This document shows positions 1 to 7,656 of a DNA stretch of 15,925 nt, piece by piece; the stretch's first letter is position 1; every line of letters starts with the position of its first letter. Under the pieces are notes generated by a model, which was given only the letters and a program-made list of their open reading frames with translations, was not told the DNA's origin and did no database searches. The translations under genes were made by a program, and so were the position numbers. Source of the stretch: Mycobacterium sp. (GTDB taxonomy: Bacteria; Actinomycetota; Actinomycetes; Mycobacteriales; Mycobacteriaceae); contig JAOPWF010000383.1 in assembly GCA_025965815.1 (NCBI GenBank), positions 1-15,925 of the forward strand, written 5' to 3'.

Positions 1-377
1 CCCGGCAGAGCGATTCGGTGGGCGTGCAGATCCAGATCGCCGAGGCGGCGGTGAAAGTCAAGACCGCGCAGCTGCACATCTACGACATCGCCGACGAACT
101 GGACGCGGCCGCCGTCCTCGGCGAGCAAGTCACCTATGACGTGCGGGCGCAGGCGCGGGCCCGGGCTGGGTATGCGGCCCAGCAGGTGCTAGAAGCGATC
201 CAGATCCTGGCCAATGTCCACGGCGCGGGCGGTTTCGCCGAATCCAGTCGCATGCAGCAGTACTGGCGCGACGCCAACACCGCCGCCCGCCATGGCGGCC
301 TCAACGTGGTGATCGGCTACGAAATCTACGGCAAGGCACTGCTCGGAGTCGAGGAGCGCATCGGCCGGATGGTGTGA
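1..377 (+). CDS. Flavin-dependent monooxygenase / acyl-CoA dehydrogenase-like protein, C-terminal part
   Basis: The 5' end lies outside the window; reading is open from position 3 and stops with TGA at 375-377. The visible 124 residues are the helical C-terminal domain of the acyl-CoA dehydrogenase fold. The segment YWRDANTAARHGG near the end matches the conserved arginine/histidine stretch of the two-component flavin monooxygenase branch (HsaA, DszC, p-hydroxyphenylacetate hydroxylase oxygenase type), where reduced flavin is supplied by a partner reductase. True acyl-CoA dehydrogenases usually end with a GGTSEIQR-type motif instead, which is absent here. The next gene, 41 bp downstream, is a broken member of the same branch, so this was probably a tandem pair in one operon. 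No frameshift is visible in this part. The substrate is unknown. Confidence 0.75.
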   Translation, partial: RQSDSVGVQIQIAEAAVKVKTAQLHIYDIADELDAAAVLGEQVTYDVRAQARARAGYAAQQVLEAIQILANVHGAGGFAESSRMQQYWRDANTAARHGGLNVVIGYEIYGKALLGVEERIGRMV

Positions 378-407
378 CCCGCCCGATTATCGGATCGACA
401 TCTTCCT

Positions 408-413
408 GAGGAG
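408..413 (+). promoter_or_regulatory. Ribosome binding site for the 419 GTG start
   Basis: GAGGAG lies 5 nt before GTG at 419. It fixes the original start of the following gene even though the reading frame that continues the protein is a different one, so the first frameshift lies within about 40 bp of the start. Confidence 0.6.
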
Positions 414-418
414 ACAAC

Positions 419-1591
419 GTGCCCGAAACCGACACGTCCGGCGTCCGCCGACCCGCTGAAGTTGCCATCGCTGTTGCGGCCTTCGATCGAAGCCGCGATC
501 GCCGAATCCAAGATCCGGGGCGACATTCCGGCGACGCTGCACACCGCGCTTCGGGACGCGGGCGCGTTCCGACTGCTCACCCCACGTGAGTTCGGCGGCT
601 CTGAGACTCCGCTCACCGACGTGCTACGGGATATACGAGAACTTCGGCCGCATCGACGCCTCGGTCGGGTTGCTGGTGTGGAACGCAAAATACGGCTTCA
701 TGGGGCGCCTTGCTCAGCGAGTCGGGCGCGGCCCAAATCTGGAGTGAGGGTGCCGAACCCACGCTGGCCAACTCGGGCATGCCCGGTGCCGCCGTACCAG
801 TCGACGGTGGTTACCGGCTGTCGGGACACTGGAAGATCGTCAGCGGCATCCACGCTGCGGACTGGTTGATCGCGGTCGGTGTCGTGTCGGAGAACGGCCA
901 GCCGCGCATCACGCAGGCCGGTGCGCCCGATATCCGGCTGTGTGCCGTACGCAGGGATCAGCTGAAGGCCGACGACACGTGGAACGTCAGCGGGATGCGG
1001 GGCACCGGCAGCAATGACGTGCTCGCCGAAGACGCCTTCATCCCAACGGATCTGGTGACGCCGCCGCTGGACACCCCGGCCAGGATCGACCAGAAGCTCT
1101 ACCGGGGCTTCTTTCCGGCGCTGGTCTTTCCCGGATGCACGGCGGTCGTCATCGGCGTCGCGCAGAGCGCGATCGACGAAATGGTCAAGCTGGCGTCCGG
1201 CAAGCGAGCCTTCGCGGGCGGCACCATCGCGGAGGCCGCGCGCACGCAATACACCCTCGCAAAGTCCGAGACGGCTCTGCACGCCGCGCGGCTGCTGCTC
1301 TGGTCCGCCGCGGAATCGCTGCAGACCACCGCGGAGCGCCGGGAGACCGTCACGCTCGAACAGCGAGCACTGCTGCGCGCCGCGATGACCCACGCCGCCC
1401 AGGTGAGCAGGGAAGCGCTGGTGGCGATGTACGAGCTGGCGTCTTCGTCGGCGCTGTACCGCGGCAATCCGCTCGAACGCTACTTCCGCGACGGCATGGC
1501 GGCACTGCAGCACGCCAACCAGTCCACGCAGTTCCTCGAGGCCGCCGGCCGCGTTCGGCTGGGGCTGGACCCTGGGCTGCCACTGTTCTGA
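419..1591 (+). pseudogene. Acyl-CoA dehydrogenase-like flavin monooxygenase, frameshifted
   Basis: Three reading frames must be joined to restore one protein of about 390 residues, the normal length for the family. GTG 419 begins in frame 2. Frame 0 takes over between about 441 and 462 (ADPLKLPSLLRPSIEAAIAE). Frame 1 takes over near 630 (YENFGRIDASVGLLVWNAKY), and frame 2 resumes near 705 (LLSESGAAQIW) and runs intact to the TGA at 1589-1591. All three shifts are in the same direction, as expected for single-base insertions; the one near 705 is explained by one extra C in CGCCTTG. The C-terminal half keeps family features, including RYFRDGMAALQHANQ. It belongs to the same branch as the gene before it. 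Translation from the original start would terminate early. Sequencing error is the alternative, but no such shifts occur between 4.8 and 15.5 kb. Confidence 0.75.
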
Positions 1592-1626
1592 ATACGTCGC
1601 CACTGCTTAGTCTGGCGGAAGACGGC

Positions 1627-2451
1627 CCGGTGTGGGCTACCTCGCCACGCCGAGCGGTGATGACGGCCTCACGCTCGGCGTACGGCTCGCCCGAACGCTG
1701 GGCGCCCGAATGAGCTGTGCATCGTGCTGCCGCCCGACCGGCTGCTGCCGGGGATGGTGACGGTGGGCGGGTATCAGGACCTCCTCGCCGAGCAGGCCAT
1801 CAATGGTTGAAGCAGGCGATGGCGACGGTGCCCGACGACGTCGACGTCAGCCCGCACGTGAGCTTCATCGAGTCGTTTGCGGAGGGGCTGATCGAGGAGT
1901 CGGCACGTCTAGTCTAGAGGCCGACGCGATCGTGGTGGGAGCCGCCGGCGGCGGCCTGGTCGGCAGGTACTCGATCGGATCGGTGACCGGAGCGCTGCTC
2001 TACTCCTCTCCGGTGCCGCTCGCGCTGGCGCCGCGCGGCACCCGCTACTCGAAGGTCGCCCGGGTCCGCGAAGTCACGTGCGCGGTCGGCGAGCGCAAGG
2101 GCGCCGATCTGCTGCTGGAGACCGCGGTGCAGGCCGGCAAGGCCGCGGGCACACCGCTGAAGCTTGTTTCCCTGGTGGCCCTTGACCCCATGTTCGGGGC
2201 GCTGCGCGGTCACGACGACGCCGTTCGGGAGCGGGCCCACGCCCACGCCTGCCACCTCCTGGATACCGCCAAGACGCCCTGCCCGAAGACTTTCCGGTAA
2301 ATCGACCATCACCGACGGCCCGACGATCGAGGCGGCGGTCAACAAGCTGGAGCGGCAGGACGGGGACCTGATCATGGCGGTTTCCAGCAGGCTCGCCGCG
2401 CCGCGCCGCCTGTTCCTCGGTTCGACCGCGGCAAGGATAGGTCTCGGGTAG
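1627..2451 (+). pseudogene. Two-domain universal stress protein (UspA family), heavily frameshifted
   Basis: Pieces of a tandem Usp protein can be read through six successive frame segments: GYLATPSGDDGLTLGVRLAR (from 1632), ELCIVLPPDRLLPGM (1712), QWLKQAMATVPDD (1801), EADAIVVGAAGGGLVGRYS (about 1918), DALPEDFPV (about 2272) and [17 protein letters not shown] (about 2303). The GxxG-x9-G nucleotide-binding pattern typical of ATP-binding Usp domains is preserved around 1935-1980 (VVGAAGGGLVGRYSIGSV). Every shift goes in the direction of a one-base loss, and several fall in short homopolymers: a missing A near 1709, a C near 1799, a G near 2271. The second domain still shows [19 protein letters not shown] before homology stops near 2440, so the last strand is also missing. 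Mycobacterial Usp proteins bind ATP and act in stress and dormancy responses; this copy cannot be functional as written. Confidence 0.75.
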
Positions 2452-2627
2452 TTCACCGGCGACCCATTCGCTGGTCGGCTCGGGTGGCTCCAGTGCGCGG
2501 GTGCTCCCGATATGGATCATGGCGTCGAACTGTTGGCCGGCCTGACGTGGAAAGTGGCTCTGCCGTTCGGTCTCGGGTCGGTAGATCGGAACGCGGGCTG
2601 AGCCACCGACAAGCCGATCAAATGAAA

Positions 2628-2652
2628 GAGGCCCACCGCAGCGGTGAGCCTC
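2628..2652 (-). terminator. Rho-independent terminator of the 2669-3022 gene
   Basis: Read on the minus strand, an inverted repeat of about 10 bp (GAGGCTCACC / GGTGGGCCTC, one mismatch) follows the gene's stop codon by 16 nt. It is followed by the T-rich tract TTTCATTT. This is one of few clear intrinsic terminators in the window and indicates a monocistronic unit. Confidence 0.65.
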
Positions 2653-2668
2653 TCTCGATCTGCACTGT

Positions 2669-3022
2669 CTACAGCGGAATCCACATGCCGAAGAACCAGA
2701 ATCCCCAGCCGTTGTGATTGTTATCGAACACCGGGTCGACCTGCTGGCCCCCGTACATGAACGGTCGGTGGTCCTGGCGCCCCTGGTCGATGCCCCGTTG
2801 CGCGACGTCCGGTGGCGGACCTTGTTGGGGACCACCCTGCCCATCCTGCCGAGGTCCACCCCGTCCATCCTGCTGCGGGCCCTGTTGGCAGACCGGAGCC
2901 TTCGGTGCGCCGCAAGGCTGCCCCGGGTCTGCGTTAGCGGTCCCGGGTCCGACTCCGAGTAGCCCGGTCAGCCCGACACCGACTGCGAGCGACGACGCAC
3001 AAAGCATGCGCTTGAGGTTCAT
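2669..3022 (-). CDS. Small secreted Gln/Gly/Pro-rich protein
   Basis: 117 residues from ATG at 3022, preferred over an upstream in-frame start because GGAG lies about 8 nt before it and because a signal peptide then begins at residue 1: positive MNLKR, a hydrophobic stretch (about residues 7-25), then the cleavage-like TANADPGQ. The mature part has two cysteines close together ([13 protein letters not shown]), a low-complexity region of Gln, Gly, Pro, Arg and Asp (about residues 42-75), and an aromatic C-terminus ([18 protein letters not shown]). No enzyme motif is seen. It resembles the small exported proteins of unknown function common in mycobacteria. It is intact, with its own terminator, although pseudogenes flank it on both sides. 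No function is claimed. Confidence 0.7.
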   Translation of the reverse strand: MNLKRMLCASSLAVGVGLTGLLGVGPGTANADPGQPCGAPKAPVCQQGPQQDGRGGPRQDGQGGPQQGPPPDVAQRGIDQGRQDHRPFMYGGQQVDPVFDNNHNGWGFWFFGMWIPL

Positions 3023-3261
3023 ACAGCCAACTCCATTTCTGGGTCTGTGCGGCGCAAGTTCGCCGTACATGCCGATACGTTAGGACTCGGGATTTTGTGC
3101 GAGCTATGGCAACAATGTGAGCTGGCTATGTAACGAAAAACCCTGTGCAGCAATGAACTTTTTGCTGGTCACGCACCCGGGAGTGGCCGGAATGCGGCGA
3201 TAGGCTGGGTACGCATAGTGTGATATTGCGCAATTGCACCGCACTGGGAGGATGGGGTCAG

Positions 3262-3531
3262 ATGGTCAGAGAAATCGAGCGCGCTGTGGACGTCACACAC
3301 GAGGCTGTCAATGCTGCAGCGATGCATGCCCGCCGCATCGTCGGCATCGTGTCCACCGCGGCTGGACGTCTTGCCCGAGAAGTTGGGGATCTGGTGTGGG
3401 ATTACCAGGACATGGCCAGTGCCGCGCGCCGACCTGTCCGTGACGAGATGTCCCTGCGCGACGTCGGTGTCATTGATCTCTTCCCGCCCAATGTCGATTC
3501 GGTGCATCGGCGCCGCGACAACCGCCGTTAG
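3262..3531 (+). CDS. Conserved-type hypothetical protein, 89 residues
   Basis: Start ATG at 3262 is chosen because GGGAGG lies about 10 nt upstream (3247-3252). The open frame extends further upstream to 3220 but without a better ribosome site. The protein is soluble, alternately charged and hydrophobic, and likely helical: VREIERAVDVTHEAVNAAAM at the start and a basic tail RRRDNRR. There is no signal peptide, membrane segment or recognised domain. Coding is supported by clean GC-rich third positions and a plausible ribosome site, and it lies divergent from the secreted-protein gene. It is intact between two decayed genes. I do not recognise the family. Confidence 0.5.
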   Translation: MVREIERAVDVTHEAVNAAAMHARRIVGIVSTAAGRLAREVGDLVWDYQDMASAARRPVRDEMSLRDVGVIDLFPPNVDSVHRRRDNRR

Positions 3532-3541
3532 CGATCCCGAC

Positions 3542-3625
3542 TCACGTGTTGCGGCCGCCGTTGACGCCGACGACCTGCCCGGTGATGTAACCGGCTTCCT
3601 CGGACACCGGGAACGCGCAGGCAAG
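3542..3625 (-). pseudogene. 3' fragment of a short-chain dehydrogenase/reductase
   Basis: On the minus strand the last 25 or so codons of an SDR are readable and end at TGA 3542-3544: SEEAGYITGQVVGVNGGRNT. This is the classical C-terminal end of FabG-like SDRs, in which GYITGQ and VNGG are strongly conserved. The active site (Ser, Tyr-x-x-x-Lys) and the NAD(P)-binding Rossmann half are absent. Upstream of about 3625 the sequence changes to a P450 gene on the opposite strand, so this is a deletion or inversion scar rather than a gene cut by one frameshift. Confidence 0.75.
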
Positions 3626-4385
3626 CAGGACCCGCCGACCCACACCGATCACCGCGCTCTGCTGATGGGACTGATCACGCCCAAGCGCCTCAAAGAGAAC
3701 GAGGCGTTCATGTGGCGACTGGCGATCGCGTCCTGGATCCGTTCCTCGCCCGCGGTCAGGGCGAATTCATCAGCGAGGTCGCCGGTCCCTTCACCCTGCT
3801 GGTGATCGCCGACCTGCTCGGCGTGCCCGAAGAAGACCGGGCGGGCTTCTCGCAGGCCCTCGGCCAACACGCTGGCGGTGGCGTCGGCAGCACCGGCGAG
3901 GAGACTTTGGCGCACGGCCCGTTGGAGTATCTGTACGGGCGATTCACCACTTACATCGACGACCGTCGCCGGAAGCCGCGTGATGACGTTCTTACGGGCA
4001 TGGCGACTGCGAGATTCCCCGACGGCTCCATACCCGCCGTCGGTGATGTCGTCGCTGTGGCCGCCAATCTTTTCTCGGCGGGTCAGGAGACCACCGTCCG
4101 CCTGTGAGTGCCGCCCTGAAGATCCTCGCCGAAAACCCGGGACTCCAATAACTTCTGCGCACCGAGCGCGACCGCATCCCCAACTTCATCGAGGAGACGT
4201 TGCGGATCGAGAGCCCCGTCAAGGGCGACTTCCGGCTCGCGCGGGTGCCGACCACCGTCGGTGGCGTCGACATCCCGCCGGCACCATCTCCATGGTGCTC
4301 AACGGCGCGGCCAACCGTGATCCCCGCCAGTTCGACGACCCGGCCACGTTCCACGTCGCTCGCCCGAACGCCCGCCGGCACAGCA
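3626..4385 (+). pseudogene. Cytochrome P450, truncated at both ends and frameshifted
   Basis: Reading begins inside the family at DPPTHTDHRALLMGLITP (the DPPxHTxxR region that follows the first ~90-100 residues of bacterial P450s). It continues after a shift near 3715 with DRVLDPFLARGQGEFISEVA and the I-helix oxygen-activation motif AGQETT (about 4079-4096). A second shift near 4103, an in-frame TAA at 4149-4151, then the K-helix ExxR motif in FIEETLRIESP, and a third shift near 4280 follow. Homology stops at VARPNARRH, just before the expected heme loop (FxxGxHxCxG), so the cysteine heme ligand is missing. All shifts are in the one-base-loss direction. Such a protein could not bind heme. It was probably a lipid or steroid hydroxylase of the mycobacterial CYP type; the subfamily cannot be assigned. 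Confidence 0.8.
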
Positions 4386-4411
4386 ACGTGATCCAGGTGG
4401 TGTCTGCCTCA

Positions 4412-4635
4412 TCAGTCGCGCGGTAGGCCGAGGACCCGTTCGGCGATGATGTTGCGCTGGATTTCCGAGGTGCCGCCGGTGAAGCTGCCGTGTAGCGGGC
4501 GAACCAGCTGGGTCGCCAATCCTCCAGGCTCAGCGGGTCGGATGCGTTATGGATGGCCTCCGAACCCAACAGTTTCAGCACGGACAGGGCCGCCACCTCC
4601 CTTCGCCGCGCCTCAGCCAGCGCTCCTGTGCCCAT
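4412..4635 (-). pseudogene. 3' fragment of an acyl-CoA dehydrogenase
   Basis: The minus strand ends with GGTSEIQRNIIAERVLGLPR and TGA at 4412-4414, the signature C-terminus of FadE-type acyl-CoA dehydrogenases. Further upstream, ALSVLKLLGSEAIHNAS is the matching helical-domain segment, but it lies in another frame, with one shift near 4525-4540. The frame stays open towards 4680 without recognisable N-terminal or middle domains, so at least 60-70% of the gene is missing. It faces the P450 remnant tail to tail, with only about 25 bp between. Confidence 0.7.
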
Positions 4636-4731
4636 GAGCCGAAGGGCCTGGGTCGGCGCAACGGCGAGCAGGGCTACCCGGAGTGTCCGGAGTTCAAATC
4701 CATCGGACTGCCGGCATGACCACCAGGTAGA

Positions 4732-4833
4732 TCAGCGTCGGGAGTCGTAGCGGTAGTACCACGACTGCGGATACGGGCGCCCGACCGCGGCGACGATCAG
4801 AGCCAGGGCCGAGCAGGCGATGAGTGCGTTCAC
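4732..4833 (-). CDS. Candidate 33-residue membrane peptide
   Basis: GTG at 4833, preceded by the purine-rich AGAGG about 10 nt upstream, opens a 33-codon frame ending TGA at 4732-4734. The peptide has a hydrophobic segment of about 14 residues (LIACSALALIVAAV) followed by a polar aromatic tail, RPYPQSWYYRYDSRR. A start signal, a single candidate transmembrane helix and a basic cytoplasmic-type end make it look like a genuine small membrane protein. It lies on the same strand, 137 bp downstream of the last moxR3-operon gene, and may be co-transcribed. I recognise no named family. Confidence 0.4.
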   Translation of the reverse strand: MNALIACSALALIVAAVGRPYPQSWYYRYDSRR

Positions 4834-4970
4834 AGTCGGTACACCTCTCGTGCTGTAGAGCCGGATGAACCGGCGGTTATGCCAGAAACCTAAGGCCGGT
4901 CGCCGCCGAAACGCGTGAGTAGCCGACTACCTGTGGGCCAGACCACACCGGCGCCGCTGTTCGACGGCGC

Positions 4971-5420
4971 TCATTCGGCCAGAAACGGCCGCACGACCAG
5001 CGCATAGATGCCGACCATCAGGAGCGGCGCCAGCAGCGGGAGCCACGGCACCTGTGTCGGCAACAATGTCGCGAGTAGTCCGGCCAACGTAAAACCCATG
5101 ACCGCAACCACTGTCGGCCCCGTCGTCGTGACACCGGCCCGCGATCCGACCGCGTGGCGGAGCAACAGGTAGGCGGTGGCCGAAAGCCCGGACAGCGCGG
5201 CAAACAAGGGTGACGGATCGGATATCGCGATTGCCGCGACGGCGAGCAGCACCGCAAGCGTTGCGCCCGCGCGGAATTGGAGACCGGCCAGCACCGCGAT
5301 GACGGCGAGCATTACCGCCACGATGGCGAGCCCATCGGCCTGGAACGCGGCTGCCGCCGCCATCAGGAGTCCGAAAGCGGTCGAGAAGGCGCGTGGCGCC
5401 GGTTGAACGCTCGGGGTCAT
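4971..5420 (-). CDS. Polytopic membrane protein of the moxR3 operon (Rv3162c-like)
   Basis: 149 residues from ATG 5420, one base after the stop of the DUF58 gene, which argues for translational coupling; a longer upstream frame overlaps that gene and is unlikely to be used. The protein is almost entirely hydrophobic with four to five predicted membrane helices (for example AFGLLMAAAAAF, IVAVMLAVIAVLAGLQF, LAVLLAVAAIAI and the C-terminal LPLLAPLLMVGIYALVV) and short polar loops. There is no catalytic motif. By position it corresponds to the last gene of the mycobacterial moxR3 cluster. Presumably it is a membrane partner of the MoxR/DUF58 system; its role is not established. Confidence 0.75.
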   Translation of the reverse strand: MTPSVQPAPRAFSTAFGLLMAAAAAFQADGLAIVAVMLAVIAVLAGLQFRAGATLAVLLAVAAIAISDPSPLFAALSGLSATAYLLLRHAVGSRAGVTTTGPTVVAVMGFTLAGLLATLLPTQVPWLPLLAPLLMVGIYALVVRPFLAE

Positions 5421-5421
5421 G

Positions 5422-6675
5422 TCATCGCCCCCGTCGCACCGAACGCCGCCGATCCGGCACCAGACGCATCGCCTGATCCAGGGTGCTGTTCCCTCGCCAG
5501 GAGACCACGTCGACACCGATCGTGCCCATATCGCGATACATGGCGGACCGTTGCAGAGCCCACAAGCGCGCCGGCAGCGGGTCCAGCTCACCCTCGAACG
5601 GGGCGCCTTCGAGAACGTCGATCGCCACGACGGTGTGCTGGCGTTTGCGCAGGTCGATCAATGCCAACGCAAATTGGGTATCGAGCATCGTCGAGAAGGC
5701 AACAACGATCGCGCCGGGGGGCACGGCCGCGCGAGGCGCCAATGTTCCTGTCGTGGTTTCGAATCCACTACCGGCGTCGAGCATGGTGTCGAGCACCCGA
5801 TAGAACTGCCGCCGCCCGATGTCGGCGCCGAGCCACCGGGGCCGGCCCCCGAGCGCGACGATCCCCGCGCGATCACCGTTTCGCAGCGCGCTCTGCACCA
5901 CTTGAGCGGCGCCGTACGCCGTGCGCTCGGTAGCAGCGGTCGCCGGACCTGGAGCCTGCGCGCTCGTGTCGATCAGCACCACCACATCGGCAGCGCGGTC
6001 GGTCAGCCGCTCGGTTACGTGCAGGCTGCCGCGTCGGGCGCTAACCGGCCAGTTGACGGTCCGCAGCTGGTCGCCGGGGACATAGGCCCGAATGTCGGCG
6101 TACTCGACGCCTGGGCCGATGTGTCGCGTCAGGTGGGTGCCCAGCCGGTCAGGTAATTCGGTCCGCGGGATTCCCGTTGACTGTGGCGGCGCCAGGGGCA
6201 GCACGTAGATGTCAGCGGCGTCGACTGTGGCCCTCCCCGCCAGCAATCCGCCCCGGGCAACGGCGTCGAGCCGGGCCCGGACGGGGTAGCGGCCCCAGCG
6301 TTCGGCGGACGCCTCGACCGTCGTGGGCCAGCCGACATTGCCGTTGAGAACGTCGAGTCGCATCCCGTCCACAGCCGAGACAGTGAGTTCAACCCCAACG
6401 TCAGCCGACTCCCCCGTTGCCCACACGCTCAGCCGTGTCTGCTCCGTTTCGAAGCAACGCGCCGAACCGGGTTCGCTGTGCACGTGAACCTTCGGCACCG
6501 GTCGCTGCCAGCCGATGGAACACAACACCCCCAGCAGCGGCGCGGCGAACGCAATGAGCTGCCAGCGCGCCCCGATCAACGCAGCGGCGAGGGCCACCCC
6601 TACGCAGGTCGCCATCGCCCGCGTCAGTGGTGATGCGCGCCAGCGCAACTCGACTTCGGTACTACGCGGATCCAT
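5422..6675 (-). CDS. DUF58 / von Willebrand A-like protein (Rv3163c-like)
   Basis: About 417 residues. I choose ATG 6675; a TTG at 6687, directly against the moxR3 stop, would add four residues. The N-terminus has two adjacent hydrophobic helices (about residues 20-55) that anchor the protein. The DUF58 hallmark follows about residue 191: ADIRAYVPGDQLRTVNWPVS, with HVTERLTD just after. A VWA-like stretch VVVLIDTSAQ starts about residue 230, with a MIDAS-like D-x-S beginning. DUF58 proteins are encoded next to MoxR ATPases throughout bacteria and are regarded as their partners or clients, possibly in metal-dependent assembly or envelope processes. The gene sits between moxR3 and the polytopic membrane protein with almost no spacing. 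Confidence 0.85.
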   Translation of the reverse strand: MDPRSTEVELRWRASPLTRAMATCVGVALAAALIGARWQLIAFAAPLLGVLCSIGWQRPVPKVHVHSEPGSARCFETEQTRLSVWATGESADVGVELTVSAVDGMRLDVLNGNVGWPTTVEASAERWGRYPVRARLDAVARGGLLAGRATVDAADIYVLPLAPPQSTGIPRTELPDRLGTHLTRHIGPGVEYADIRAYVPGDQLRTVNWPVSARRGSLHVTERLTDRAADVVVLIDTSAQAPGPATAATERTAYGAAQVVQSALRNGDRAGIVALGGRPRWLGADIGRRQFYRVLDTMLDAGSGFETTTGTLAPRAAVPPGAIVVAFSTMLDTQFALALIDLRKRQHTVVAIDVLEGAPFEGELDPLPARLWALQRSAMYRDMGTIGVDVVSWRGNSTLDQAMRLVPDRRRSVRRGR

Positions 6676-6687
6676 TACCCCGCGCAA

Positions 6688-7656
6688 TCATTGGGTCCGC
6701 CGGCTCGCCCGCGGAACCGGCAAGCGCCGCAACAGTTCTTCCACGACATCGGTGCCGTGAATCTTCCGCACCCACATCTCCGGCCGCAGACTGATCCGGT
6801 GTGCCATAGCGTGAATGGCGAGCATCTTGACGTCCTCCGGTATCACATAGTCCCGGCCCAGTAAGACAGCGCGCGCACGGGCAAGTTGGACCAGGTCGAG
6901 TTCCGCCCGCGGGCTGGCACCGACCGCGATCTGGGGATGTTTGCGGGTAGCCGTTGCCAGTGACACCACGTAATGCAGCACGTCCTCGTGAACGGTGACC
7001 TGCTCCACCGATTCGCGCATGGCAATGAGGTCGTGAGCCCCCACCACCTCATTCACCGTGGGCTCGGCCGAACCTCGTTCGAGGCGGCGGCGCAACATCG
7101 CGGTCTCGTCCTGCTCCGAGAGGTACTTGAGTTCGAGTCTGATCGCGAACCGGTCCAGCTGCGCCTCGGGTAACGGATATGTGCCCTCGTACTCGATCGG
7201 GTTATCCGTAGCCAGAACGATGAACGGCACAGGGAGCCTATGGGTTTCACCGTCGATACTCACCTGGGCTTCCGCCATCGCCTCCAGCAACGCCGCCTGG
7301 GTCTTCGGCGGCGTCCGGTTTATCTCGTCGGCGAGTAGCAGATTCGTGAAGATCGGCCCGGCACGGAACTCGAAACGACCGGACTGCATGTCGTAGACCG
7401 TGGATCCGAGCAGATCCGCGGGCAGCAGATCCGGAGTGAATTGCACCCGGGTGAATCTGAGTCCCAAGGCTGCCGCGAAGGATCGCGCAATCAGCGTCTT
7501 ACCGAGGCCGGGGAGATCCTCGATGAGCACATGCCCGGACGCCAGAACGGCGATGAGGATGAGCGTGAGCGCCGAGCGCTTCCCCACCACCACCCGCTCG
7601 ATCTCGTCGAGCACCGCCTCGGCGTGTGCGGTGGTCTCCGTGGCCGGCATCGTCAT
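6688..7656 (-). CDS. moxR3: MoxR-family AAA+ ATPase
   Basis: 322 residues, near the family's usual 310-350. Walker A is EDLPGLGKT (about residues 46-54), Walker B LLLADEINR with D110-E111, sensor 1 ATDNP with N152, and the arginine-finger region PLPEAQLDRFAIR. The C-terminal lid follows, with the DVKMLAIHAMAHRISLRPE segment. MoxR ATPases are chaperone-like AAA+ machines that act with VWA/DUF58 proteins on protein or complex maturation and stress responses. The ATG overlaps the upstream TGA (ATGA), so translation is coupled. Gene order (DUF4129 protein, small membrane protein, MoxR, DUF58, membrane protein) matches what I recall for Rv3166c-Rv3162c, hence the symbol moxR3; the other mycobacterial paralogues, moxR1 and moxR2, have different neighbours. 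Sensor 1 reads ATDNP where ATQNP is usual. Confidence 0.88.
   Translation of the reverse strand: MTMPATETTAHAEAVLDEIERVVVGKRSALTLILIAVLASGHVLIEDLPGLGKTLIARSFAAALGLRFTRVQFTPDLLPADLLGSTVYDMQSGRFEFRAGPIFTNLLLADEINRTPPKTQAALLEAMAEAQVSIDGETHRLPVPFIVLATDNPIEYEGTYPLPEAQLDRFAIRLELKYLSEQDETAMLRRRLERGSAEPTVNEVVGAHDLIAMRESVEQVTVHEDVLHYVVSLATATRKHPQIAVGASPRAELDLVQLARARAVLLGRDYVIPEDVKMLAIHAMAHRISLRPEMWVRKIHGTDVVEELLRRLPVPRASRRTQ

Noticed and set aside
698..1603. Long minus-strand open frame of about 300 codons opposite the flavin monooxygenase pseudogene
   Set aside because: Arg/Gly-rich antisense shadow of GC-rich coding DNA; the plus strand has clear family homology.
2457..2627. Minus-strand frame around 2440-2600 (for example [17 protein letters not shown])
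   Set aside because: Possibly a gene scrap between the Usp remnant and the terminator, but there is no recognisable motif, start or stop logic; plus-strand readings look equally plausible.
4680..4712. TTCAAATC within 4690-4700 looked like a tRNA T-loop
   Set aside because: The flanking bases do not pair into a T-stem and no acceptor, D or anticodon arm fits around it.
4621..4719. Plus-strand open frame ending GYPECPEFKSIGLPA and TGA at 4717-4719
   Set aside because: It reads like a protein end, but it overlaps the open part of the acyl-CoA dehydrogenase remnant, has no start and matches no family I recognise; it may be another 3' scrap.
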